Source: Hahnella aquatica (GTDB lineage: Bacteria > Pseudomonadota > Gammaproteobacteria > Burkholderiales > Burkholderiaceae_A). Taken from it: DNA of 64,000 nt. The translations under genes were made by a program, and so were the position numbers. The notes beneath the pieces were generated by a model. It was not told the origin of the DNA, did no database searches, and worked only from the letters and a program-made list of their open reading frames with translations. Location: positions 620,001 to 684,000 of the forward strand of contig OZ239144.1 of the NCBI GenBank assembly GCA_965194505.1. Direction: 5' to 3'. Positions 27,455-35,701 of this stretch are shown here, in pieces (the first letter of the stretch is position 1; every line of letters begins with the position of its first letter).

Positions 27455-29164
27455 GTGCTTCGCTTCCCAAATCCCGGCTCGACTATTGAGAACTTCGTTA
27501 GTGTTTATTCATCGGCCTTTGAGCGCCTGAATGGACTCTGTGTAGACCTCGACGATATTGTTGAAGCAGTGGTGGAAGCTAACCTTGCAACATCCTCGGG
27601 ATACATGGGTGATGAAGCCGTCGCAAGGTCTACAAGGGCTGACCGCAGTCGTGATCCGCTGTATAACCAGCTAAAGATGTATGCGGAGCTTTTTCGTACA
27701 TTGGGGTGGCTCCATCCAACGGCTGAGAGCGCCTTGAAATTTCAATTTACGCTTCTTGGAGCGCAAGTAGTCGCTGCCGGACGGAATTTCGGTCCATTAC
27801 TTGAGGAATCTGTGCTTGGAGTTGTATATCCCACACCAATACTCGCCGTAAAAGGCCAATTCGATCTTCGGCCGTTTGCGTTTATTCTGCGGGCTGCCGT
27901 GGCCAATGGTGGATATCTATCCCGTGACGAAATGATAATGGGACCATTATGTGCTCCCAGCGACAGGCAGGATAAAAGTCTCGACGCAACTACGCAAAAA
28001 ATTCAAGAGGCGCGGTTAAGCCTCAAGAAATCTCAGGAGCTGATTGCCGAGATTTCAAAGTCTAGGGACATTCAAGTAAATACGCTTCAAAACTACACCA
28101 GATGGCCTATTGCGATCCTACGTGACTTGGGATGGGCAAAGCCCGATACGGCCAAATTTAGAGATGGCAAAAAGTATCGTTGTCTTTTTCTTACTGAGCG
28201 TGGCAAAGCAGTCGCTGGGCGTATTACGGATTCAATAGACCTCCGAGTTGATGATGTTGAATCATTTCCTCGCGACCAGCGTATTGCATTGGCAGTTCTT
28301 GCACATTTTCGAATGCTGGAACGCTCAGGATTTGATATCTCACCAGTAGAGTCTCGTTTAGTTAAGGCTGAGTTGGATTCGATGCCAGTCTTAAAGAAAT
28401 TTGGTACGGATGGCACCAATCTGCTTTTTTCACCATTTCAGTCGTTATCACTAGAGGATATTTCTCTTGCTTTTCCATTAACCGTGCCCGTTGGGCGCTC
28501 GTCGGCTAGCTCTCGCGCTCAATTAGTGGGTGAAGTTCCTGAGGGTCGAGATGATCGCTCACATCTTTTCGTAGAGCCAAAAATAGTCGCAGCAAACCCA
28601 TCAGAACTTAAGGGGCCTGAGCATCTTCGGGAAGAGTTGGCCGCTCTGCTTTCAGCTCACAAATCGCTGGAGTCGGCGGCTAAACGTTTCGCCGAGAATC
28701 ATGCAAAAGATACGCAAGCGACCTTTTATCCGCTTGTGACGCATCTTTTTCAAATTCTAGGTTTCAAGAGTGACTACTCTAGGGCCGGGGTGAATTACCA
28801 GCGATGGGACGCGTGCGTGTGGGTGGGAGATTTTGCCCTTCCAGTCGAGATCAAGTCTCCGACCGAAGAAGCCGTTCTGTCTACTAAAGCGGTTCGCCAG
28901 GCACTCGAGAACAAAGTAGTGTTAATTTCAAGAGGTGGATTACAAATCCGAAGAGAGTTTGCCAGCTTAGTCGTCGGCAATCGAATCCCGAACGAGCGGG
29001 GTGAGATGTCTACTCTTATAGACGATGTTTTTAATACGTACGGGATGCGGCTAGGTGTTGTTGATCTGACGACGCTAGGGTACTTGGCGTTGAGGTCCGT
29101 TAGAGATGGTGTGACCATCGATGCAGCACAGTTGAGTGAGCTGAAAGGGTTCTTAAATGTCTGA
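27455..29164 (+). CDS. Predicted restriction endonuclease subunit, PD-(D/E)xK type
   Basis: A 569-residue protein starting at GTG 27455. The first 400 residues hold repeated winged-helix-like segments (for example LYNQLKMYAELFRTLGWLHPTA and TRWPIAILRDLGWAKP, each ending in FT- or FLTERGKAV-type strands), as expected for a DNA-reading part. The C-terminal part has D452 (RWDACVWVG) and E465-I-K467 (LPVEIKSP), a classical PD-(D/E)xK site, followed by a helix with basic residues. It overlaps the next gene by 8 nt, so both are one operon, and the operon converges on two methyltransferase genes. Restriction is inferred from active site and context; the recognised site is unknown. Confidence 0.7.
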   Translation: MLRFPNPGSTIENFVSVYSSAFERLNGLCVDLDDIVEAVVEANLATSSGYMGDEAVARSTRADRSRDPLYNQLKMYAELFRTLGWLHPTAESALKFQFTLLGAQVVAAGRNFGPLLEESVLGVVYPTPILAVKGQFDLRPFAFILRAAVANGGYLSRDEMIMGPLCAPSDRQDKSLDATTQKIQEARLSLKKSQELIAEISKSRDIQVNTLQNYTRWPIAILRDLGWAKPDTAKFRDGKKYRCLFLTERGKAVAGRITDSIDLRVDDVESFPRDQRIALAVLAHFRMLERSGFDISPVESRLVKAELDSMPVLKKFGTDGTNLLFSPFQSLSLEDISLAFPLTVPVGRSSASSRAQLVGEVPEGRDDRSHLFVEPKIVAANPSELKGPEHLREELAALLSAHKSLESAAKRFAENHAKDTQATFYPLVTHLFQILGFKSDYSRAGVNYQRWDACVWVGDFALPVEIKSPTEEAVLSTKAVRQALENKVVLISRGGLQIRREFASLVVGNRIPNERGEMSTLIDDVFNTYGMRLGVVDLTTLGYLALRSVRDGVTIDAAQLSELKGFLNV

Positions 29165-30185
29165 CGTCTTATCTTTCAAAGGGGGGCGTCTCCCAGGCAC
29201 GTTTGCGCGCAAATATGGTGCAGAGGTAATAAAGCTTTGTTTCCAACCTGGGCAACGCACTATGGTCTATTTGTCTAACGGACGAAGCGGACCTGGAAGT
29301 TGTCTGGGTTGTGGAAGCCCACGCTGTATGGAAAAAGAAGAGAACGAATTTGCCCTTGACGGGGCCCTCAATTCATTTCCGGGGGATCCGAGTCTAGATG
29401 TTTGTCCTACCCGCGCAATTCAGTGGGACCTTGAGCAAACTGCTGTGACGATTAGTGAGGCGGATTGCATTGGTTGTGGGCTTTGTGTGACTCGATGCCC
29501 GTATGGTGCTTTAAGCCTGTTGAATGGGATGGTTGCAAGCGTTGAAATTTCTGATCCTCAGAATATAGTTACTGGCGAGTCAGGGGCCGGTTCACATCCA
29601 CAAGTTGAGAAAATTGGAAGAATTGCAGAACTTGACGCACCAGCCGCGCTGTCATTACAAGAAAACGTGCTTTTGCTTGAGGATAGTCGTACAAACCTTT
29701 TTGTTAGAAACTTGCTGAACGAGGTAGGGCTTACCGCGCGAACAAGAAGGAGGGGCGACAGTAATCTCCGAATGGACGCTGTCGGTTTTTCCAGCCTCAG
29801 ACGGCCGTTCGTAGCAGAAATTGAGATGGGTCCTGGGGTATTAGACTCGCCACGGGCGCTCTTGGAGGACGTTGCGGTTCTTCATTCACGATATGGCTAC
29901 GCAACCGACATTATCGATCCGGTAAGCGTTATCCTCGCTTTTCCAAACGTGCGCTCAGAATACTATCAAGTGGTGCGTGATATTGAAAAAGTTTTGCGTC
30001 TGCGGTGTAGAACATTAACCGTTGGCATCTTGATTGCGCTGTTATGGAATCTCCGGAGGATTCGGGGTTTTGATGGGGATGCTTTTGCGATTGGCGAGGG
30101 AATGGTTGACCTCTCAGGCTTTATCGTTGACAAAGGTGAGCAATGGAAAGAACCTTATGCGGGCGCCTTTCGACCCGCAAAGTAG
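29157..30185 (+). CDS. Ferredoxin-domain protein with a C-terminal nuclease-like domain
   Basis: A 342-residue protein. Eight cysteines form two 4Fe-4S motifs: C49, C52, C57 and, after an insertion, C83-P; then C104, C107, C110 and C114-P in CIGCGLCVTRCP, a textbook bacterial ferredoxin pattern. C-terminal to it, residues 170-260 show helix, then D207 (RMDAVGF) and E221-I-E223 (VAEIEMG), resembling the PD-(D/E)xK fold with E-x-E in place of E-x-K, as known in BamHI. The start overlaps the upstream nuclease gene by 8 nt, which implies a shared complex. A ferredoxin-nuclease fusion inside a restriction-type operon is unusual. Whether the clusters are structural, redox-sensing or DNA-charge-related cannot be told. 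Confidence 0.65.
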   Translation: MSDVLSFKGGRLPGTFARKYGAEVIKLCFQPGQRTMVYLSNGRSGPGSCLGCGSPRCMEKEENEFALDGALNSFPGDPSLDVCPTRAIQWDLEQTAVTISEADCIGCGLCVTRCPYGALSLLNGMVASVEISDPQNIVTGESGAGSHPQVEKIGRIAELDAPAALSLQENVLLLEDSRTNLFVRNLLNEVGLTARTRRRGDSNLRMDAVGFSSLRRPFVAEIEMGPGVLDSPRALLEDVAVLHSRYGYATDIIDPVSVILAFPNVRSEYYQVVRDIEKVLRLRCRTLTVGILIALLWNLRRIRGFDGDAFAIGEGMVDLSGFIVDKGEQWKEPYAGAFRPAK

Positions 30186-30236
30186 AATGCGGGGCTCCTC
30201 TTGGGGCTCTGCGCTCAGGCGACGCCCTAAGACTAC

Positions 30237-31073
30237 TCAAACTTCTCCGTTAGATGGAATTTTCTCCTCCCGCAATAGTGAGCCAAACTTTGTCTGCTCG
30301 AGCCTTGATACAGCGATCTCAATATAGTTGGCATTGAGTTCGAACCCGAGAAAATGCCTTCCTAGTGATTTGGCGGCGACACATTCGGATCCGCTGCCGA
30401 CGAACGGGACCACCACAAGTTCTCCTGGGCTGGAAAAATGATTCACAATTCGGTTCGATATTGAAAGCGGTTTTTGGGTTGGGTGGTCGACTTTTTCGGC
30501 AGCGAACCGTCGGCCTGCAAGTACCGGGAATTTCCAAACGTCCCCCGCTAAACGTCCCTCTGGATGAGGTTCCCATATTTTTCCGTTCTTGGTTATTTTG
30601 TGTTTCAGGCGCTCCGCGCTTTTGTAGGGTTCTCTAATCGGGTGATAGGTGTACGGTTTTCCCTTTGAAAACCAAAGTAATGGCTCGTAATGTGCCGCCA
30701 GTGATTTTGTGTAGCCAGCAAATCCATTTTCATAGTGCCAAATAATTTGACGGCGATAGTCTAAGCCTAGTGTGTACATGTGGCACTGAATCCAACATAA
30801 ATGATGGTGAATGCCGTATACGAAGATATTACCTCCAGGCTTAAGCACCCGGTGGCACTCGTTAAGCCACTGTTTCGACCACTCTAACCATTCATTTTTT
30901 CGGGAAATTTCTTTCCACTCCCCAAAATCCTTGTCGAGGTTATAGGGTGGATCTGCAACTATTAAATCTGCGGTGTTCTCGGGTAACTGCCTCAGATGCT
31001 CGACGCAGTCTCCTATCAAAATCGTGTCAATTTCCGGTTTTAGATTTTTTTTCATTTGATACTGTTTTGGCAT
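30237..31073 (-). CDS. DNA methyltransferase (amino-methyltransferase, beta-class order)
   Basis: A 278-residue N6-adenine/N4-cytosine methyltransferase. The catalytic motif DPPY is at residues 41-44 (IVADPPYNLDKD) behind GDCVEHLRQLP, and the SAM-binding FxGxG is near the C-terminus (VPFVGSGSE), the order of beta-class enzymes. The target-recognition part would be about residues 110-210. An in-frame ATG at 31055 is an alternative start. It overlaps the end of the second methyltransferase gene by 47 nt and converges on the ferredoxin-nuclease gene with only 51 nt between stops. Confidence 0.88.
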   Translation of the reverse strand: MPKQYQMKKNLKPEIDTILIGDCVEHLRQLPENTADLIVADPPYNLDKDFGEWKEISRKNEWLEWSKQWLNECHRVLKPGGNIFVYGIHHHLCWIQCHMYTLGLDYRRQIIWHYENGFAGYTKSLAAHYEPLLWFSKGKPYTYHPIREPYKSAERLKHKITKNGKIWEPHPEGRLAGDVWKFPVLAGRRFAAEKVDHPTQKPLSISNRIVNHFSSPGELVVVPFVGSGSECVAAKSLGRHFLGFELNANYIEIAVSRLEQTKFGSLLREEKIPSNGEV

Positions 31074-32037
31074 TTTGCAGGATCAGTATGTACTGATGAT
31101 GGATGTTTGGTACGTATGCGTATGGGTAGCCATAGGGAAATACTCGCTTGTGACGTTGGTAGAGTACGGTTAAGCCCCTGAGCTCTATCTGATATTTCTC
31201 AAGCGCCTTTGCAAGGTCCGCATGAAACATTACAAAGCGTGACTTATCCCTAAAGTCACTGACGATTACTGCCATGTGTTTTTTTGGCTTTAGCGCTCGA
31301 CCACAGCTGCCTAAAATTGCTGCTAAATCGTTAAGAAAATCCTCGTAATTGCTGATATTTCCTAGATCTCTCTTGTCATCGCTATATCGAGTGTCGAGAG
31401 CGTGATCTTTACGCTCTTGCTTTGCTTTGTGATCTTCTTTGTGAAGAATATTCCAATAAGGTGGGCTGGTTACTACGAAGTCGAGTGAGTTCTCTGGCAC
31501 AGATTTTATTAGTTCCCTCGCGTCGCCAACACGAACATGTTGTTGTACAAGTGGTGAAGCGGTGTCCCGAACCTCTACGCGTAGTCTCTCTTCAGCGAGT
31601 TCGGCGTATCTCGGGTTTAGTTCAAAACCGAGCCCATTTCGCCCCTCGATAGCACAGGCCTTCAAGGTTGATCCTACACCCACAAATGGATCAAGCACTA
31701 TTTCATTTCGCTTGGTAAAAAACTTTACAAGTCTGCTCACGTCTGTGAAGGAAAAGGGGGCTGGATGTTGTCTTTCGATTTGCGCATCAGGGTGGTTTGC
31801 GCCTAGCCCTTTCTGATTCCAAACAGATACGGTTTCTGGCAACCATTCTGTCGAGGTTAGTTCATTGAGGGCATTTCGAGGATCAACTGTTTTTACTACA
31901 GCTGACTCCTTCTTAGGTTCATCGGAGTTTTGGCTGGTGGACTCGTCGAGCACCTTTTTTTTTCGTCCGCGCTTTACCAAAAGCGGCCCTTGTTCAGAGT
32001 CGTATATCCGCTTCGTTTCATCTGGAGTTTGTGTCAT
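31027..32037 (-). CDS. DNA methyltransferase (SPPY type, likely m4C or m6A)
   Basis: A 336-residue methyltransferase with SAM-binding LDPFVGVGST (about 115-124) first and catalytic TSPPYWN (190-196) after it, an order opposite to that of its neighbour. SPPY is common in N4-cytosine enzymes, but N6-adenine is possible. The N-terminus has a basic KRGRKKK stretch. It is the upstream member of a two-methyltransferase operon led by a small HTH gene. Two methyltransferases per system are known where the recognition site is asymmetric, each modifying one strand. Confidence 0.87.
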   Translation of the reverse strand: MTQTPDETKRIYDSEQGPLLVKRGRKKKVLDESTSQNSDEPKKESAVVKTVDPRNALNELTSTEWLPETVSVWNQKGLGANHPDAQIERQHPAPFSFTDVSRLVKFFTKRNEIVLDPFVGVGSTLKACAIEGRNGLGFELNPRYAELAEERLRVEVRDTASPLVQQHVRVGDARELIKSVPENSLDFVVTSPPYWNILHKEDHKAKQERKDHALDTRYSDDKRDLGNISNYEDFLNDLAAILGSCGRALKPKKHMAVIVSDFRDKSRFVMFHADLAKALEKYQIELRGLTVLYQRHKRVFPYGYPYAYVPNIHHQYILILQNAKTVSNEKKSKTGN

Positions 32038-32068
32038 GGTTTATCGAGTCTTTATGTTGGAAGCTTGG

Positions 32069-32344
32069 TTATTTCTCTTGGCGGGCGAGTTGAGCTTCAC
32101 GCCAATTTTTCATTAGTTGTGAAATGGCCTCGTCGTCCAGCATGCACAAAAGGTCAAGGACGACTCGCATGCCTACGGGAGAGTTTGTTCCTCTTAAGTA
32201 CTCGAGGTAGGTCCTTGAGGAGATTCCGAGTCGACTGGCCATTTCTGTTTGGCTTATCCGAGATCGCTCTTTTGTTTCGACTCGATGATGCAGCTCTTTC
32301 AAGATCCCGCTAAGTTGGATTTTGCGATTTTCTATCGGGTTCAT
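32069..32344 (-). CDS. Small HTH regulator (XRE type), probable controller protein
   Basis: A 91-residue protein with a helix-turn-helix in ISQTEMASRLGISSRTYLEYLRG. Size and position at the head of the methyltransferase operon (31 nt before the first methyltransferase) match controller proteins that delay restriction until modification is complete. An inverted repeat just upstream of its start is a likely operator. Confidence 0.75.
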   Translation of the reverse strand: MNPIENRKIQLSGILKELHHRVETKERSRISQTEMASRLGISSRTYLEYLRGTNSPVGMRVVLDLLCMLDDEAISQLMKNWREAQLARQEK

Positions 32345-32351
32345 ACATGTT

Positions 32352-32369
32352 ATATCAGTTTTTTGATAT
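32352..32369 (-). promoter_or_regulatory. Palindromic operator candidate for the HTH regulator
   Basis: ATATCA (32352-32357) and TGATAT (32364-32369) form a perfect inverted repeat with a 6-nt T-rich spacer, starting 8 nt upstream of the regulator's ATG. Autoregulation by the small HTH protein is the simplest reading. Confidence 0.5.
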
Positions 32370-32778
32370 GATAATTCATTTTAACCTAGAAGCAAGCAAA
32401 AAAGCGAGTTATCTCTCCTGTTGTTCTCGTTGCTCCCCGGCACAACGACGATAGTGTCTACTATCTTGGGCCGTAAGAAGATGAGCTCATCTGATACTTG
32501 ATCGCCGACGAGTGGTGGTTATCGATGAGGCCGATACTTTGCTTGGTAGCGCTGTTCAGTCGCTGCCGGAAATTGCGGCTGTGGCCAGTTGAAGGGGCAG
32601 CTAACTCAGTTTACAAACGAACGAGTAATGATTTTTGGTGAATGTTTACGTTGAGTTTATTCTGGGCGAGATAACGAGGATTAAAAAAATGCGAGCTCAA
32701 ACGCACCGATCGTGCAAAACTCTCGTCAGTGGGGGCTCAAGTGGAACGTCTCAAATTAAATGTCATGAGCAGGTTTAA
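32370..32778. other. Intergenic stretch without an intact gene
   Basis: Apart from the small Walker B-like remnant, nothing coding was recognised. ATGTCAT (32760-32766) and ATGACAT (32779-32785) form an inverted repeat across the start codon of the following transporter and could be a regulatory site. The composition is mixed, suggesting that the accessory module ends here. Confidence 0.35.
32487..32592 (+). pseudogene. Short remnant resembling a P-loop ATPase Walker B region
   Basis: Between two stops the plus strand reads HLILDRRRVVVIDEADTLL and a further 16 residues. The VVVIDEAD pattern is that of Walker B in AAA/helicase or transposition ATPases. There is no start codon and no Walker A upstream, so it is at most a decayed fragment, possibly from an earlier mobile element. 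It may also be chance. Confidence 0.25.
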
Positions 32779-34053
32779 ATGACATCCGTCCATAGATCAG
32801 ATTCTCGAACGACAAATCCCACAAAGGGGCTTTTAACGCTCACCCTGATTTTAGGGTTTGCTAGTGGCCTGCCATTGGCCCTGTCATCGGGAACATTACA
32901 GGCTTGGCTCACTGTTGAGAATGTCGACCTCAAGACCCTGGGCTGGCTTACGCTGTTGGGGTTGCCCTACACCTACAAATTTGTTTGGGCCCCGATGCTT
33001 GATCGCTACCGGCTTCCATTGGGCGGCTTGGGCGGTCGTCGCAAAGGATGGCTAGTTTCACTTCTTTTGGCGATGGCAGTCGTGTTGTTTGGCATGTCCC
33101 AGCAAACACCTGGGGCGTTGGCTTCGAGCCTGTGGGGCGTGGCAGCGTTTGCGTTTGCACTCGTGCTGCTTTCGGCAAGTTTTGACATTGTTTTTGATGC
33201 TTGGCGGGCTGAGTCGCTCACCGAATCCCAGCGTGGCTTAGGCGCGGCCTGGTCGGTGGTGGGCTACCGGTTGGCCATGCTCACTTCCGGTGGTTTAGCC
33301 TTAATGCTTGCCGACTTATACCTGGGCTTTGGCGGTGTTTATGCCTTAATGGGCTTGTTTTGCGTGGTGCTTGCTGTGGTTGCAGCCTTCGTGCCTGAGC
33401 CATCGCAGGCGCCAGTACCGCGTTCGCTAGTGCGTGCGGTGGTGGATCCGTTTCGGGAATTTTTCAGTCGTAAGGGCGCGATCCTGATTTTGGTCACCAT
33501 TGTTTTTTACAAGCTTGGGGATGCCTTTGCGGGTAGTTTGTCGACCGCCTTTTTAATTCGTGGTGCTGGTTTTACGCCGGCAGAAGTAGGCGCCGTAAAT
33601 AAGGGAGTGGGCTTGATTGCTACCTTGGTGGGTGGTTTGGTTGGCGGATTGTTAATGTCGCGGATCAAGCTGTGGACAGCACTTTTAATTTTTGGTGTGC
33701 TGCAGGCGATTACCAACCTTGGGTTTTGGTATCTCGCGGCTTACCCCGCTACCTTGGTTGGTATGACGGTAGTGGTTTTGTTTGAAAACCTTGCCGGTGG
33801 AATGGGAACCGCCGCTTTTGTGGCTTTGCTTATGACGCTGTGCGATGCTCGGTTTACCGCGACGCAGTTTGCATTGCTCTCAGCTTTGGCTTCTATCGGT
33901 CGTGTGGTGGTGGGGCCGGTTGCCGGAGTTACCGCTTCTGATTGGGGTTGGGCGCCGTTTTTTCTGGTCTCAACCGTCGCGGCGGTTCCAGGCCTGATTC
34001 TCATTCCTGTCGCCCGCTCACATATTTTCATGCATGACCCAGAATCACGGTGA
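32779..34053 (+). CDS. AmpG-like major facilitator (muropeptide permease family)
   Basis: A 424-residue membrane protein with about 12 transmembrane helices. The start GLLTLTLILGFASGLPLAL and the next block SGTLQAWLTVENVDLKTLG with LGLPYTYKFVWAPMLDRY are characteristic of AmpG, which imports anhydromuropeptides for cell-wall recycling. Its GC content is between that of the chromosome and the low-GC module, so it may be a chromosomal gene flanking the island or a separate acquisition. It has no visible operon partner. Confidence 0.85.
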   Translation: MTSVHRSDSRTTNPTKGLLTLTLILGFASGLPLALSSGTLQAWLTVENVDLKTLGWLTLLGLPYTYKFVWAPMLDRYRLPLGGLGGRRKGWLVSLLLAMAVVLFGMSQQTPGALASSLWGVAAFAFALVLLSASFDIVFDAWRAESLTESQRGLGAAWSVVGYRLAMLTSGGLALMLADLYLGFGGVYALMGLFCVVLAVVAAFVPEPSQAPVPRSLVRAVVDPFREFFSRKGAILILVTIVFYKLGDAFAGSLSTAFLIRGAGFTPAEVGAVNKGVGLIATLVGGLVGGLLMSRIKLWTALLIFGVLQAITNLGFWYLAAYPATLVGMTVVVLFENLAGGMGTAAFVALLMTLCDARFTATQFALLSALASIGRVVVGPVAGVTASDWGWAPFFLVSTVAAVPGLILIPVARSHIFMHDPESR

Positions 34054-34150
34054 CGAGTGTTTTTTTGTATCTTCTTAACGCGAGAGACTCATTAGTTGAT
34101 ACACCGCGACAGCACATGTGGGGGCGCAGCAAAGATGTTGAGGATGGAAA

Positions 34151-34795
34151 TTGAGATACAGATCCGCGAAGTTGTTTGATAAAAGCCTCCCTTCCGAGAA
34201 AAAAATCAACTTGGCAGAGTCTGAACGGGCCATCTACATCGATTTCGAGGGTTACGTAAAAGAGGCTCCTGCCTTGATCGGTATTTTGATTGAGGATGAC
34301 TTCGAGCAAATCGTCCTGGATGAGAAGTTTCGGGGGGCTGCAGCCTATAAAGATCCGATCGCCGTGATCCCAGGCGAAACAGTTATCTCAGATCTGTTGG
34401 TACGGTCAACTTCAGAGGATAGGAAAATTGTGGCTTTCAGCACTCTAGAGAAAGAGCAATGTATGCGTTGGTATGGGGTCGATATCAGCCAGCGCTATGT
34501 GAATGCTAAGAGTATTGCTGGCCGCTGGGCGCGTAAGGTCAACCCTGAGGTCCGCTGCCGCACGTTGAAGGACTTTGAAATCTTCACTGGCTTTCAACGC
34601 TCTCGCGATACCGGTTATCAAAAGAATACGAGTTGCCTCAACGCGGCTCTTCGCGATCTGGATAGCTACGGCGAGTTACGCAACCCTGCGCCAAAGAAGC
34701 ACTGGACGAACCTGCGCAAACACAATCGTCAGGATGTCGAAGCCATGAAGCACATTTTGATGGCGACGTTTAGACCGGGTATCAGCACTAATTAA
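34151..34795 (+). CDS. Predicted DEDD-type 3'-5' exonuclease (RNase H-like, YprB/RNase_H_2 type)
   Basis: A 214-residue protein, here started at TTG 34151. RAIYIDFEGYVKEAP gives D31-x-E33, the first exonuclease motif, RKIVAFSTLEKEQ is a middle motif, and KHNRQDVEAM near residue 195 has the final aspartate in the H-x3-D setting. This resembles the RNase H-like exonuclease domain found with RecB- or Cas4-type proteins. No partner is obvious. The start is uncertain. A 38-nt alternating purine-pyrimidine tract follows its stop. Confidence 0.5.
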   Translation: MRYRSAKLFDKSLPSEKKINLAESERAIYIDFEGYVKEAPALIGILIEDDFEQIVLDEKFRGAAAYKDPIAVIPGETVISDLLVRSTSEDRKIVAFSTLEKEQCMRWYGVDISQRYVNAKSIAGRWARKVNPEVRCRTLKDFEIFTGFQRSRDTGYQKNTSCLNAALRDLDSYGELRNPAPKKHWTNLRKHNRQDVEAMKHILMATFRPGISTN

Positions 34796-34798
34796 CCA

Positions 34799-34836
34799 AT
34801 ACGCGCACGCGTGCGTGCACGCGTATGCATGCGCGT
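34799..34836. repeat. 38-nt perfect alternating purine-pyrimidine tract
   Basis: From 34799 to 34836 every base alternates purine and pyrimidine, mostly CG, CA and TG steps, with embedded palindromes (CGCACGCGTGCG and ATGCAT). Such DNA can adopt the left-handed Z form under negative supercoiling and can also extrude small hairpins. It lies in a 157-nt gap between the exonuclease gene and a hypothetical gene. Confidence 0.8.
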
Positions 34837-34952
34837 CATATTCACCGCTCGACAAAGTTTCAACAATTGGAGAAAGTATCTCCTTGACCCAGGTACAGCG
34901 GCATCCATAGCTTGAAAAAAGGCAATCCGCCGATTCTCAACATGGAGGCCGT

Positions 34953-35396
34953 ATGGCTCGAGTTCCTTTTCCCATTCGTGAACGTAACTGGCTTGGTGGG
35001 CCAGTCGACATCAAAGACCCAAAGTGGGTGCATCAGAATCTTCAGATCTATGGCGAGGCAATTCCTACGATTGCAGCAGCCTTTGGAACTGACGATCCCT
35101 TTACTGAGCTGGGCTACCCGGAGGACCCGTTCATCCGTAGCATTGAGAAGTGGGCGGCTCGTCCCTGCCAGGTCGACGACTCCTACCTTATCTCGTATGA
35201 GACTTTCATGGAGCCAGCAACAGCCTTTTGCGACTTTTTGGCAAGCGTCTATGGGCTTCAGATCCGCTGCGAGTACATCCTGCCATTTAAGATCCGGGCG
35301 CGGTATCACTATGCAAACTGGAAGAAGGCTATCGTAACGTATGACGATCTCGGAAACCCAGTCCGGAATACTTCCTCAAGAAACAAAAAGTCTTGA
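34953..35396 (+). CDS. Hypothetical protein
   Basis: A 147-residue soluble protein of no recognised family, beginning MARVPFPIRERNWLGGPVD. GGAGG stands 5 nt before the ATG, so the start is well supported. It is rich in aromatic residues, with two cysteines far apart and a basic end. It appears to head a three-gene run with the DUF4236 and Adhesin_E-like genes. Confidence 0.6.
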   Translation: MARVPFPIRERNWLGGPVDIKDPKWVHQNLQIYGEAIPTIAAAFGTDDPFTELGYPEDPFIRSIEKWAARPCQVDDSYLISYETFMEPATAFCDFLASVYGLQIRCEYILPFKIRARYHYANWKKAIVTYDDLGNPVRNTSSRNKKS

Positions 35397-35407
35397 TAAT
35401 CGCGACC

Positions 35408-35701
35408 ATGGGACTGCGCTTTCAGAAAAGAATCAAGATCCTTCCTGGCTTGCGTCTTAATGTGAGCAAGACCGGCATCTCTTGGACCGTTGGTACGCGT
35501 GGAGCAAGCGTTACTGCTAGGGATGGAAAGCTGACGGGAAACGTCGGCGTGCCAGGCACTGGCCTGTCTTATAGAAAACGCCTAGATCTACCCGACGCTG
35601 AGCGAGAAGAACCAGCAGTGACAGAACCAGCCAACCGCACCGGTTGGCTGTTAATTATTGTTTTTGTCGTTGGTGTACTTGTCGGACTGGCGCTTAAATG
35701 A
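35408..35701 (+). CDS. DUF4236 family protein with C-terminal membrane anchor
   Basis: A 97-residue protein. MGLRFQKRIKILPGLRLN followed by VSKTGISWTVGTRG is the hallmark of DUF4236, small proteins of unknown function; a transmembrane segment (WLLIIVFVVGVLVGLAL) closes the protein. The ATG at 35408 is chosen because the family starts MG-RF. The stop overlaps the next ATG by 4 nt. Confidence 0.78.
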   Translation: MGLRFQKRIKILPGLRLNVSKTGISWTVGTRGASVTARDGKLTGNVGVPGTGLSYRKRLDLPDAEREEPAVTEPANRTGWLLIIVFVVGVLVGLALK

